Assembly: GCA_960531495.1 (NCBI GenBank)
Contig: OY482853.1
Span: 4,698,522 to 4,762,521 of the forward strand
DNA: 64,000 nt
Origin: Zeus faber
Taxonomy: Eukaryota; Chordata; Actinopteri; Zeiformes; Zeidae
Direction: 5' to 3'
The notes under the pieces were generated by a model. It made no database searches and was not told the DNA's origin. It saw only the letters and a list, made by a program, of their open reading frames with translations. Positions 11,285 to 22,593 of the stretch are shown here, piece by piece (the first letter of the stretch is position 1; every line of letters starts with the position of its first letter). The position numbers and the translations under genes were made by a program.

Positions 11285-12260
11285 ATTTTTTTTACAATTG
11301 TGACTGACCTTGAGGCCCTGGCTCAACAATGGCTTGGACAATGGCTTCTTTATTGTCTTGCATCTGGAACAATAACGAAAACAAACTTTGTAATTGCTTT
11401 ACATAACAATAATAATAAATACATTATATTTTATCAATATAATAAGTTAATGTAACTTTTAATAACTACTTCATTGTTCAATTGTAAAAATTCAGTTTAA
11501 TAGATGTCTTCTCTATACTGTAATGCAGACAACATTTTTGGAACTTTAACAATAATTTGTCATTAGAATTGTTATGGAAGAATTTGTCATACTCAACACT
11601 TTATCTTTAAATAAAAATCTGCTAAGTAGCTAGCTGTAGGAAACAGTTGATACAGAATGTTTCTTTAAAACAAACGTTTATTGTTTACTTTAAAACAAAC
11701 CTTGTCATTGTTATAACTTACCTTGTTGTACTCACTTACTTACTATATTATGTGCAGTCTCAGCGATGGAAATTAACGGTGGGTCTCTGTGCATCAATGA
11801 TGACGCAGGTTTACATATTTACAGAGGTTTACGATAGTAATTGAACTTACGTAATTTTAATGGTGACTTACATTTCCAATAAGTTTAGTTTCCGTGAAAT
11901 ACGAAACACCTTGTGGTATTTCTGTATTTACAGTGTCATGGCTTCAAATTTTCCGACGCCTCTCTGGATCTTGAACACATCACATATTTGTACATTCGAG
12001 TGGATTGGACTCGACGTGGTCACGAGTTTTTGTGGATTACTATTTTTCGTGTTTTTCATGATAACGGCAAAATAATGTGGACCACGGAGAAAAAATATCA
12101 ATCTCACAGATCCACAGACATCTACCAGGTAAGAAGGTACATAAATATCCACGTAAACATATAGTTTGTAATGTCAAACCACTACAGAGCGACAGAGTCT
12201 ACACCGCACACTGGACACGGTCCAATGTACATTCTCCATCAGAATCTGCACATTTATAGT
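11285..12260 (+). repeat. Unit X, copy B (plus orientation)
   Basis: This is the inverted counterpart of 3462-4835. Homology starts near 11285 (ACAATTGTGACTGACC, then GGCTCAACAATGGCTTGG) and runs through GTAATGCAGACAACA, the MASNFPTP coding-like block, the CTACCAGGTAAGAAG donor-like site and GACACGGTCCAATG to the satellite. About 340 bp found in copy A is missing after the donor-like site. The copies face each other across about 6.4 kb of unrelated DNA. Confidence 0.65.
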
Positions 12261-12345
12261 AAATAATATGTCATAAAGCGTCTTACTGTAAATATCTTCT
12301 TCATCTTCTTTGATGATGTTATACAGCGTCTTACTGTAAACCTCA
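12256..12345 (-). repeat. Two degenerate monomers of the 51-bp satellite, inverted
   Basis: AGTAAATAATATGTCATAAAGCGTC and TTACTGTAAATATC, then TGATGTTATACAGCGTC and TTACTGTAAAC, match the reverse complement of the monomers at 1-322. A CTTCTTCATCTTCTT stretch interrupts them. They follow unit X directly, as in copy A. Confidence 0.8.
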
Positions 12346-13030
12346 TCTACTTCATTTTGTGGCGTGTGAGTCAGGCAGGATGAGCTAAATATTTGGGGTC
12401 AAATATATTTGTTTTTTTCACTAATTCCTGCTCCGTGCGTGAATCGATATGGATGAAACTTCAAACACGAGATGTTTGTGACATACCGGTTCAAACGACA
12501 CGTCAACCGTGTTTGTGGCTTCTGCCGTTCTCCTGTTGCGAATAGTTTTATATTTAAGATTTCAGGGAATTTATTAGGGAGAATGTATTTGTTACTTATT
12601 ACTAATAATGATCGAGGAAGAAGAATGACAATACTATGGATGATAACACATCATGTGGGCACAACAACAATAAGATTAAATGATAACAATAATAATAATA
12701 ATACCTTCAGTACATCATGCAATATAGCTGTACCTGAAGTCCTTCTGAAAATATGCTGTATTTTGTTTTGGCTCAGTGAGAAGTTGTCTTTATCATTTCA
12801 AACAGCCAGGCTCATCTTCAACAGCATGAGTTGGAATGAAAGAATTGTTGTAAAAATGGATGAATATAATCAATTCAGAGTGAAGGTTGAGGTTTTCAGG
12901 GTCTTAACAGGTTGTGCGCTGTCTGATATTATTCATGTTCATGTCACCGCCCGTACTCGCAGTCCGGTGATAACAGAGGCTGTAACTTGACCTTGCCTCT
13001 TAATGGCTGTGACAATGGTGGCAAGTCTCT
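12346..13030. other. Upstream flank of fbxo40, non-coding
   Basis: Contains a 172-codon plus-strand open frame (12472-12990) that crosses an (AAT)n microsatellite at 12683-12703 and has no recognisable domain, so I do not call it a gene. A TGACCTTG motif at 12986-12993 reads as an ERR-like AAGGTCA half site on the minus strand. Given the muscle role of fbxo40 it could be regulatory, but this is only suggestive. Confidence 0.4.
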
Positions 13031-13037
13031 CCGCTGT

Positions 13038-13050
13038 CTATTTATAATAG
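13038..13050 (+). promoter_or_regulatory. MEF2-type / TATA-like box of fbxo40
   Basis: CTATTTATAA at 13038-13047 matches the MEF2 consensus YTAWWWWTAR and can also serve as a TATA box. About 25-30 bp downstream would place the start site near 13070. A good splice donor (AAAAG|GTGAGA at 13116) follows, outlining a short untranslated first exon of about 13070-13115. A possible acceptor is TTGCAG at 13507-13512. fbxo40 is known as a striated-muscle gene, and MEF2 control would fit. No transcript evidence is available here. Confidence 0.5.
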
Positions 13051-13591
13051 CCACACACGGAGCAGAGGTTACTCCGAGGGGCACGCAAACCAAAACCGAC
13101 ACACACAAACAAAAGGTGAGAATTTCCTTTGTGTGGGCTTTGTTTGAAAAACGAAACACAGATAATACGTTTCATTGTGTTTTTCATTTGGTTTGTGCTT
13201 TTTGTTGAACTGATCATTCTAAAGCACGAGGCTCGAGGTTTAATTGTACTGTATAATTGGCAATTTATTAATATAGAATTATTAGTAGTATATTACATTT
13301 TCATAGCCTAATAAATGAAAATAGCCAAGCTAAATTACAATAGTGTCAATGTGTGAATGTTATCTGCAATTACAATTTGAAAATATCAACATTGTTCATT
13401 GCCTCTAGGGCATGAGTCACAAACGGTAATATTTCTCTTTCCAATATGAGCCAAGCTGCGCTAACCTTTATTGTGCCATTATTCACCTGCTAAATAAAAC
13501 CAGCTGTTGCAGACTTTCTCACACCTGGGAACTGCGGGAAGTTTCATACATTGCGGTGTGACATTATCCCCCTGTGAAGGTGAAAGACGAG

Positions 13592-16500
13592 ATGACGTCA
13601 TCCGGACGGCACGAGCACTGCGACGGATGCTACGACCTGCACTGCCGCATCCCCGGGGAGGACTCCGTCTCGTGCGCGGTCGCCATCTGCCGCAAGGGCT
13701 GCGGAGCCGCCCTCCACGCCTGCAAGGAAAAGGAGCACCTTCTCCTCTGCCCCAACGTGGAGGTGCCCTGCCTCAACGCCCACTACGGCTGCCCCATCCG
13801 CCTGCTCCGCGGCAGGCTGGGCCGGCACCTGGAGGTCTGCCCCGCCAGCGTGGTCTGCTGCTCCCAGGAGTGGAACCGCTGGCCCGTCGCGGAGGCAGAC
13901 GCAGCCTTCTACCGGAGTCTGTCGGCGGACCCGCAGAGTGAAGGACGCCTGGATGTTGCCATGGCGCTCTGGGACCAGGAGCTACTGTTCAGGTCCCTGA
14001 AAATGAAGAGCATTTTCCCTGAATTGATGGAGGTAATTAAGAGACCTGCCCTTGAATATATGTCTGGCGCCTGGGGCACCGGTCCAGCCGATGGAATTGG
14101 CGGCGCTTTCGATTTTGGGCAATTTACGGAAAATGGCGGCGTGAAGGAGGCGGAAAAAGGGGAGGAGGAATTGAGTGGAGAGGAGAGGCGCGCTTTAGGC
14201 AACGATAGGGACTTGGACTGTATTCAGAGTTGCAGTACCCGGGAGGGAAAGTTTAAGAAGGAGATGCATGAATGCAAACAAACAAAATTCCTGCCAAAGG
14301 AGAGAGAGACAGAGTTTGGTGGAGCGAAGCAGGAAAAAGATTCCTCCAACAGTGAACGAATGGTAACTGTCACCAGTCATATTCAAGAGAATGCAGCCAC
14401 TCCAAATATTACTGTCGCAAAAGGCTTTGCACCTTGGGAAGATGGTGTCCTGGAGAGGTTAAGCAAAGAAGCCAATGTAGCCGAGTACAACATGTATTTG
14501 GTGCACAATGGGGCGATGCTCATTAACTTTGGTCAACTGGCCGCTTGCACCCCAAGAGAAAAGGATTTTGTTTACGGAAAACTGGAGCCCATCAGGGTCC
14601 AAACCATCCGGTCGTTTAATGTACCCACGAGCTACCGGGCGAAACGCAACCATTTGAAGGACCCCACACGAGAGATCAGCGTCTCGCACCAAGGGGTGGA
14701 CACGGCGGACCTGGGTGTGCGAGCGGAGGAGCTTCCGAAGGCGGACGAAGTCAGCGCCGCTCTGCTGTGTGCACTGGAGAAGGAGCTGCGGGGGCATCCC
14801 ATCTCGGAGAGCGCCGGGGCCGACGGCTTCTACGTGGACGTAGGGACCCAGACCTACGACTTTGCCTCGGCCCCGTTCAAGGCGGGCGTCTCCCTCGCGG
14901 ACGTCGTAGCGGACCGACCCGGAGGCCTCCGCCTGCACGTGCGGGCGGAGTCGGTCACCAGAAGGCATAACAAATCCACCTCGGCGTTCAGCTACATCTG
15001 CGGCCGCTTTTTCCGGCGCGACGAATACCGCTCTCATTTCAGGAACGTGCACACGGACATCCAAGCCAATGCGGACGGCTGGTTTGAGCACAGGTGTCCC
15101 TTAGCCTACCTGGGCTGCACCTTCAGCCAGACCCGGTTCCAACCCTCCAGTTACCAGGCGACAGTCAGACACCACCGGGACCTCGGCACCCTGTCGCTCC
15201 AGCCGGCGATGTCGTCGTCCCTTTGGGAAGGCGTCAAAGCCAAGGGTCCTCGCCGGAACTTGGATCCCCTGAGCCGGCTGCCCTTTGAGGTCCTGCAGCA
15301 TGTGGCCGCTCATCTGGACAGCTTCACGCTGGCTCAGCTGTCTCTGGTCTCCCGGCTCTTCAGGGAGGTCTGCGAGACGCTGCTGGCGGAGCGGGGCATG
15401 GTCTCCCTGAAGTGGGAGAAGAAGACCTACTCCCACGGCGGCACGTCCTGGAGGTGTCCAAAGAAAGCAAGTACCCTTTCCATTCATCCTTCACATTGCC
15501 TGCGTGTCGTGTTTTTCTCTTCCGGGGGAATGGAATGATCACTGCATTTTGGAGGTCGATACAAGTATTTGAAAACATTTATGATCCCAGATATAATACA
15601 TTAACTGTGCAGTTTCTATAATTGCTCAACTGCTCTAACCAACTGCATCTTACTGGTTCGTTTTTTAATTTGCTAATCAGCGATCAGTAGGATAAACTAT
15701 AAATAATAAATATTATTGAATTTGTATATTACTGTGATGAAAGCCTTGGTTATCCGGAAACATGACTGAACGTGATGAGGCATGAAATCACCATTAAGTT
15801 GCGGGTAAATTAGATGTTTTTTTTGTTATTCACTAAATACAGGCAATCAAAAGTATTTGGGACATGAATCGTTCATTCATTCTCTCATGTTTGTCTTCTA
15901 TTCATCATTCAGATTTTGGTAATTAGCTCAGTGTAATCCCATTTAATCCAGCCCGTGGTTCGACAGCCTCGATGCCACTCGGACACAACAATGTGGACAC
16001 AGTTTACACCGGGTCAAGCTGCTAAATCAGCTCCCGGCGGGAACTCTGCAAAGTGTCATCAGAGAGAAGCTGATGGTTGATGCAGTGACAGCTGTAGTGT
16101 GTAGCTGTAGTGTGCGGCATGTGGTGTGTGTGTGTACGGTGTGTGCTGTGTGTGTGGAGTGTGTGTGTGTGTGTGTGTGTGTGTTGTCCTGGAGTAAACA
16201 CCTCAGACAGATGCCTCTCAGACAACGCCGCGACGGAACCGTGGTCACCAACACAATCTATGACTAAATCTGGACCACAAGTTGAGCGCACACCACGCCG
16301 TGTTTCACTGTCACTGTGCACCAGCGCTGGGCGTGTCCTTCTTTTGTTCGACAGAAGAAGAGATAGAAAGGAGGGGACACCGTGAGGACCCCCCTCAGCT
16401 CTGACCGCACGAGGACAGGGATTTGACATTTCATCTTCTCTGGGATCCCGATCTGAGAGGACAATTTTTATTCCCACGTGTGATTTAGTGTCTGTACCTC

Positions 16501-16817
16501 AATCAGGGAGATGAGAGCTAAACTGGGATCCAAACACTCCTTATTGTACTCATGGTTCGAGAATCTTGTCAATGAAATAACGCTGAAGAAGTTGAACTGG
16601 GAGTGATTTTTCCGGGGACCACCATGGAGCCTCACATTCAGAACCACTTCCTGCTTTTAAAGGACGATTGGACATGAGGAAAAAGGGAGACGCAAATAAG
16701 GGTAAATCTGCTGTCCCAGTTTCCCAGATACCAATGTCCCTCACGTGGAAGCACACAACAGATCTAAAAGACAACGGTACAGAAGGACAGAGGCAGGGTG
16801 GGTGGATGAATGACGCT

Positions 16818-16882
<65 letters not shown>

Positions 16883-18043
16883 ATGTGGTCATGGGACCAG
16901 CAGCATGCCAGCTGTATCACAGATCTGGAATGCCACTAAGGCCATGTTGCCAGTGAATGAAGGCATTTAAGCCAGATATGAGATCCCTCCCACAGACACA
17001 GCATGCCCACGGTGCAGCTGGCAACCGTCAGGCATCCCCCCCCGCGGCCGCGACCAAGAAATGTCCACGAGGGCCGCGGCGTTTATTTATAGACAGAATA
17101 CACACTCATGAAAGTGGCTTTTTGTTTGATCCTTCTAAACGGAGGAAGCACGATGGCTCTCCCGACACGTCCCTCACATCATCACTGAAGGTCGGCGGCG
17201 TCACACTTTAGCTCTGAGAGCTTTGGGAAGCTGTTGGAGGAGGTGGGAAGTAACTCAAGTTACTTGTAGTGAAGTAATCCTCTGAGTACGTCTGAAAGTA
17301 TACGCGTTACTTTGACTGGAGCATGTTTTCCAGGGAGGTGTTTACCTTTTAACGCTCTTCACAACATGTTTTTGTCTTTCATGTGATCACATCTCTATTG
17401 TATTATGTTCTGTTCTATTTTATCATATCTGTCCCATTCTGCTCTATACGGTACCTTTCAATAATCTCCTATCCAAATCAATTGTAATATATTCTATATA
17501 TTCTAGTATATTATTCCTACCTCCCTACCTTATCCTACTCTATTTTATCCTATGCTATCCCATCCATTTCTATACTGTTCCTTTCTTTTCTATTGTATTA
17601 TGATCTACTCTGTCCTATCCTACCCTATTATGTGCTACTATTTTACTATATCCACCCTCTCCCATTCTATTCTATCCTATCCCATTCTATTCTGTCCTAT
17701 TTCTATTATCATCCCCCTCCCATTCTATTATATTCTGTTCTACTCTCTCATATTCTATCCTATTTAGCTCTCTATGTTCACAGCTACCATCATGCAGAAT
17801 TCCAACACTATGAACATGTTCAGTGAATGTCAGCTCCACCCACTTCACTGTGGTGTCCCTGTGTTCCAGGTGTGGGGGTTCAGCTCTCTGTTCTCCCCCG
17901 TGGAGCGGTGGCGTTTTGGGAGCGCCCCCCCCATGGCGGAGCACCTGCGATGCTGCTCCTTCTACCAGGTGGAGGAGCATGGGCGGCCCGTGGCGCTGCT
18001 GGGCCTGGGGGGGAACAACAAGGGAGGTGGGGAGGAGGAGTGA
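13592..18043 (+). CDS. fbxo40: F-box only protein 40 (two coding exons: 13592-15466, 17870-18043)
   Basis: Substrate-recognition subunit of an SCF-type E3 ubiquitin ligase; in mammals FBXO40 is muscle-restricted and targets IRS1. The predicted protein is 682 aa (human about 709). An N-terminal Cys/His zinc-finger region (residues about 7-95) contains HCDGC, CPNVEVPCLN..YGCP and CPASVVCC..EWNRWP. A central block has APWEDGVLERL and YNMYLVHNGAMLINFGQ. RRHNKS..RRDEYRSHFRNVHTDI and CPLAYLGCTF follow. The F-box (about 558-602) reads LSRLPFEVLQHVAAHLDSF, and YSHGGTSW precedes the intron. Exon 2 adds VWGFSSLFSPVERW. The ATG at 13592 is chosen because the open frame upstream of it has no ATG (a GTG lies at 13574). 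FBXO30 is the close paralogue; the central block and C-terminus favour FBXO40. The C-terminal 30 residues (GLGGNNKGGGEEE) diverge from mammals. Confidence 0.93.
16105..16185. repeat. (TG)n-rich microsatellite in fbxo40 intron
   Basis: Interrupted TG dinucleotides, the purest run being about 16158-16184. Confidence 0.9.
16822..16880. repeat. (TC)n microsatellite in fbxo40 intron
   Basis: About 29 uninterrupted TC units. Confidence 0.97.
17390..17768. repeat. Degenerate TCTAT/CCTAT array upstream of the fbxo40 acceptor
   Basis: Pyrimidine-rich, 5-10 bp units such as TTCTATCCTA and CCCATTCTAT, almost free of G on this strand. It ends about 100 bp before the exon 2 acceptor. Confidence 0.85.
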
Positions 18044-19327
18044 CACGCCTGTGGGGTCTGGGTCGGGGTGGACCGCCCGGCCAGCAGCACCAAGACTGGG
18101 GGCTGGTTGCCACAGTAACCATGGACACCGTGGATGCGGCCCTCATCACCAACACCACCATCACCGTGAGGCTGCTTTTACCGTATAAAAATATGAATAT
18201 AGGTCGAACATATATACCAGACAGTATATAGCACACCATTACCATATAGGAATATTGAAATATCATAAAAATATACATGCTAAGTAACTGGAATTAAAAT
18301 GTTCCAATAGAGGATTGTGACCATTCCTCATCAAATACTGACTACAAGAGACTAGTTTACTTTATATGACGTTTGATGCTTCCGATTGTTATCTTACGGT
18401 GATGATGATATATTGAATTGTTCTTTTTCCACCAGACTAAACTGACTTTAATGGCAGGTGTACCGTGCAGGACCGTGCATGACACGTCTTGTTTTAAATC
18501 GTCCATACTGCACAGGCGCTCAGGACGCTATTGGACAAAGTCTGGAAGACGAGAAATTCCCTCAGAAAGTTAATTTTGAAATGAACATAATCCAAAAGGA
18601 TACGGAAAAAAAATCTGCACAGTACAGTACGCCTTTAGCCGCACAACACTGACATTTACATGAATAAGCAGGTAAATAAACCCCATGACTGTATGACTTG
18701 GGGGGAAATCAATTCAATCTTATTTGATGTGATGGTTGCATATTTCATCTTAATATTTGTTATACACTGAATTTCTCCCACAAGTGTAGTTTTAAAGGAT
18801 ACACGCAGAGGTGCTGTAGAGGTTGCTGTTATTCATTTAGTGATTGTTTTTTTGTTTTGTTTTTTTCTTTATGATTAGTTGTTTTGATGTAAAATAATCT
18901 TTGCAAGAAACTGATATAAATGGTGAAAATCACCTTTCATGTATCCATTGCAGTTGATTGTTGGGGTTTGCTTTTCCAAAACTACAAAACACCAACAGTG
19001 TCATCTACTGGACAAAAATGGAAGTACAAGTACATCATCACAGGCGTCACATTGGCAAAGAAAACCAAGATGTTCCAGGTGTAAAAAAAAAAAAGTCTGA
19101 TTTATTTGACATGAATTGCCTCATATAATAATCTGGAGAGCAGTCGGGCTGTTCTAATTTGCATTCATTTGTACTCGTCTCCATTGTAAGGTCCATAACC
19201 AAGTTCCACTTATGTGCAGTAAACAAACGGGCTTAAATTAATGTGTCACATCAAATCGACAGAGCCATTAAACGTGGACGTTATAAGTGAAGTAGCGTCA
19301 CATTCACAGGGTGCTGTATTATCCAAA
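18044..19327. other. Convergent intergenic / 3'-UTR interval between fbxo40 and ttc36
   Basis: Candidate polyadenylation signals for fbxo40 are ATTAAA at 18294-18299 and AATAAA at 18675-18680. On the other strand AATAAA (19106-19101) lies about 220 bp past the ttc36 stop codon. No other gene is seen. Confidence 0.5.
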
Positions 19328-19368
19328 CTACTGCGTCTCAGGCCCTCGGGGGTTGCGTAGCTTGCTCA

Positions 19369-20795
19369 TCACCTCGTCAGCATGCGGTTGCACAGCGCGG
19401 CATACGGGTTCAGAGCGACCGCCTGCTGCCGGGCGAAGTCGCTGCCCAGGGCGGCGGCCCTCTCGAAGTCCGCCCGCGCTTCGTCGTCGCGGCCGCTCAG
19501 CCTCAGCAGGAGGCCTCTCTGGACCAGGGCCTGGCACGCCGTGCGCCCGGCGCCCCCGCTCAGGGAGACGGCCTGCTCCAGGTCCTGCAGGGCCCCTGGG
19601 GGGCCACAGGGATGAGAAGAAGTGGAAATGCTCAGCGGCGTCCATCACACCAGGATGATTTGCTGCTTGTAGTTTTACTCTGCGACTATTTGGAAGAATC
19701 CATCGGAGTGGAGAACTGTAATCACTTATATATCCTCATTAAAATCTCACTTTCTGAGGTAATTTGCCAGGCAAATCCAAAGGATACGCGACTAAATGAA
19801 TCAATTTAGCAACTTATAGACTAATATGAATGGTGACTTTAAGTTCCCATTTTTTCTGCTTTGAACTCACCAATGAAAATACATCTCCGTGTGATTAATG
19901 TTCAAACGCTCCGGTAAAAATAAAAACTAAAAATGTTGATATGAAGTGGAAAGTGCTTGCTCTATGTTTAGTTTAATTCAGTCGATAGGGCTTCAGATTT
20001 TAATGCAGCGTGCCACAGCATGTCACTTAACCAAATTAATAATGAGAGTTAAAAGGCAGAGCTGAAATCAGAGAAACGAAGAGCCTCCATTGAACACGTC
20101 AAACACGCCGCCCTGACGAGCCGCGTTGCGGCGACACGCTGTGCCGGCGCTGGGAGCTCACAGCCAGATGCCACGGTCGCCGACGTGGGAGATCTTATTA
20201 GACACGACGGAGGGCAGGAGGGAAAGGTCAGTTACGGAGCCGGGAGCCGTTACCCGCTGTGTTCCCTTGCAGGCGCAGCGTCTGGGCCCGGTTGTTGTAG
20301 GCCGCGGCCCGCCGAGGCAGGGTCTGGATGGCCTGGCTGAAATGCTGCAGCGCGCCGTGCAAATCCCCAGCCTCCGCCGCCGAGACTCCCTGCACCTCCA
20401 GCGCCTTCACCCGCCTCAGCGAGTCTGCGTCAAAGCCGGTGTCTGGTGGGGGGAGATAAACGGGCTGAAAAGGCACTCAAACTCAATTGGCGGCCGCTGT
20501 GGCGGAGGAAACACAGAGAAATGTCACCCAGAACTCAACTCGGATTAAAATGACACGTTTTTTTTCCCCCCCTTTCTTATTAGGGCCGGAAATGGGACGC
20601 GCTCAGCGAGAAGTCAACACGCTCTGAAATGATAAACCTAAAAGCCCCGACATGATACGGAGCCGCCGCCAAATAAGAAGCTCCCTCACCGTCATCGCTG
20701 GAGTCGCCCTCCGGGGCGACGCCGGGGACGTCGCCAAAGGGGCTGCTGGGGTTGAATATGGCCTGGAGGACGGCTCGGTCGTGGGCGGAGGCCAT
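19369..20795 (-). CDS. ttc36: Tetratricopeptide repeat protein 36 (exons 20795-20690, 20442-20254, 19595-19369), 3' frame broken
   Basis: Small TPR protein; mammalian TTC36 is liver/kidney-enriched and is reported to bind HPD. Exon 1 gives [17 protein letters not shown], exon 2 [32 protein letters not shown], and exon 3 [50 protein letters not shown]: three TPR-like helical pairs. Introns are phase 1 with donors G|GTGAGG and G|GTAACG and acceptors CACCAG and CCCCAG. The open frame ends at 19369 after MLTR, giving 173 aa against about 189 in human. The normal tail ([16 protein letters not shown], stop at 19328) is present but in another frame, which implies a small indel at about 19378. This is either a real truncating allele or a sequence error. 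The ATG at 20795 has a good context (GGAATGG). Confidence 0.93.
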
Positions 20796-20872
20796 TCCAC
20801 TGATGTCTGAGGACACACTGAAGTTGTGGCTTCTCCGTCTCACGGCCTCCAGGGAGGCAGGGGGGTTCCAGC

Positions 20873-20947
20873 CAATCGGGGAAGGGGGTGGAAACCAGAG
20901 TGGACTTTGAGATGTTTCCGTGCCAACACATCTGTATTTGATTAACT
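20873..20947 (-). promoter_or_regulatory. ttc36 upstream region: CCAAT box and HNF1-like half site
   Basis: CCAATC on the plus strand at 20873-20878 (GATTGG on the gene strand) lies about 80 bp before the ATG. GTTAATCAAATAC on the minus strand (about 20945-20933) matches half of the HNF1 palindrome well and the other half poorly. HNF1 would suit a liver/kidney gene, but the match is partial. Confidence 0.3.
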
Positions 20948-20984
20948 GAAAAATGCAGAGCGGGGAGGCCGGTGGTCTGCAGAG

Positions 20985-22189
<1,205 letters not shown>

Positions 22190-22590
22190 CTACTAATCTA
22201 AAAGTGGATCTGACATCTTTACGGCCCTTGAGAGGTGCAGCGTGTAGAGTTCACTAGATGGACGGCAGAAATGGAATATAACATTCATAAGTATGTTCTG
22301 ATTAGCTCATAATCCCATGAAAATAAGAATCGCCGTGTTGGCGTTTCCTTAGAATGAGGCGTTTGTACCTACATGGGAGCGGGGTACGCTTCACCGAGGC
22401 CGCCATTTTGCACCGCAATGCTCCTAAGGTAGCCTAGAACAGACAAACCCAACACTGGGTCTAGAGACGGCCTTTGGTGTTTTTCGCCAGTTTCGCAGCC
22501 TCCATCTCTTCCCCGGAGGCCGCCATGTTGCACCGCCAGGGTGAGGGGTGTTCAGTTGGTTGCAACGAATAAAAGCACACGGGGGGGGGG
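22190..22590 (+). repeat. Dispersed fish repeat with GCCGCCAT(T/G)TTGCACCGC motifs
   Basis: The block contains GAGGTGCAGCGTGTAGAGTT, CATAAGTATGTTCTGATTAG, AATAAGAATCGCCGTGTTGG and two copies of GAGGCCGCCAT(T/G)TTGCACCGC (22397-22417 and 22517-22537). I recognise these strings from a widespread fish interspersed repeat but cannot give its class. It ends beside a run of 13 G (22581-22593). Confidence 0.5.
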
Positions 22591-22593
22591 GGG

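Larger units (their letters stand above)
15467..17869 (+). other. fbxo40: fbxo40 GC-AG intron (2403 bp)
   Basis: Aligning the protein to the known FBXO40 C-terminus requires exon 1 to end after codon AAA at 15466 and exon 2 to begin with GTG at 17870, both phase 0. The donor is then AAA|GCAAGT, matching the strong consensus of the rare GC-AG class, and the acceptor is CCCTGTGTTCCAG. The nearest GT donor (GGAG|GTGTCC, 15454) would put exon 2 out of frame. The intron holds a TG run, a TC run and a pyrimidine-rich TCTAT array. Confidence 0.8.

Noticed and set aside
12472-12990. 172-codon plus-strand open frame upstream of fbxo40
   Set aside because: Crosses an AAT microsatellite, has no recognised domain and overlaps the likely promoter region.
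13507-13941. Pro/Arg/Gly-rich frame overlapping the start of fbxo40
   Set aside because: Alternate-frame shadow of the GC-rich zinc-finger coding region.
14459-15091. 210-codon minus-strand open frame
   Set aside because: Antisense shadow of the fbxo40 coding exon.
16022-16477. 151-codon minus-strand frame with Thr-His repeats
   Set aside because: Driven by the TG microsatellite inside the fbxo40 intron.
19311-19658. 115-codon plus-strand frame over ttc36 exon 3
   Set aside because: Antisense shadow of the GC-rich TPR coding sequence.
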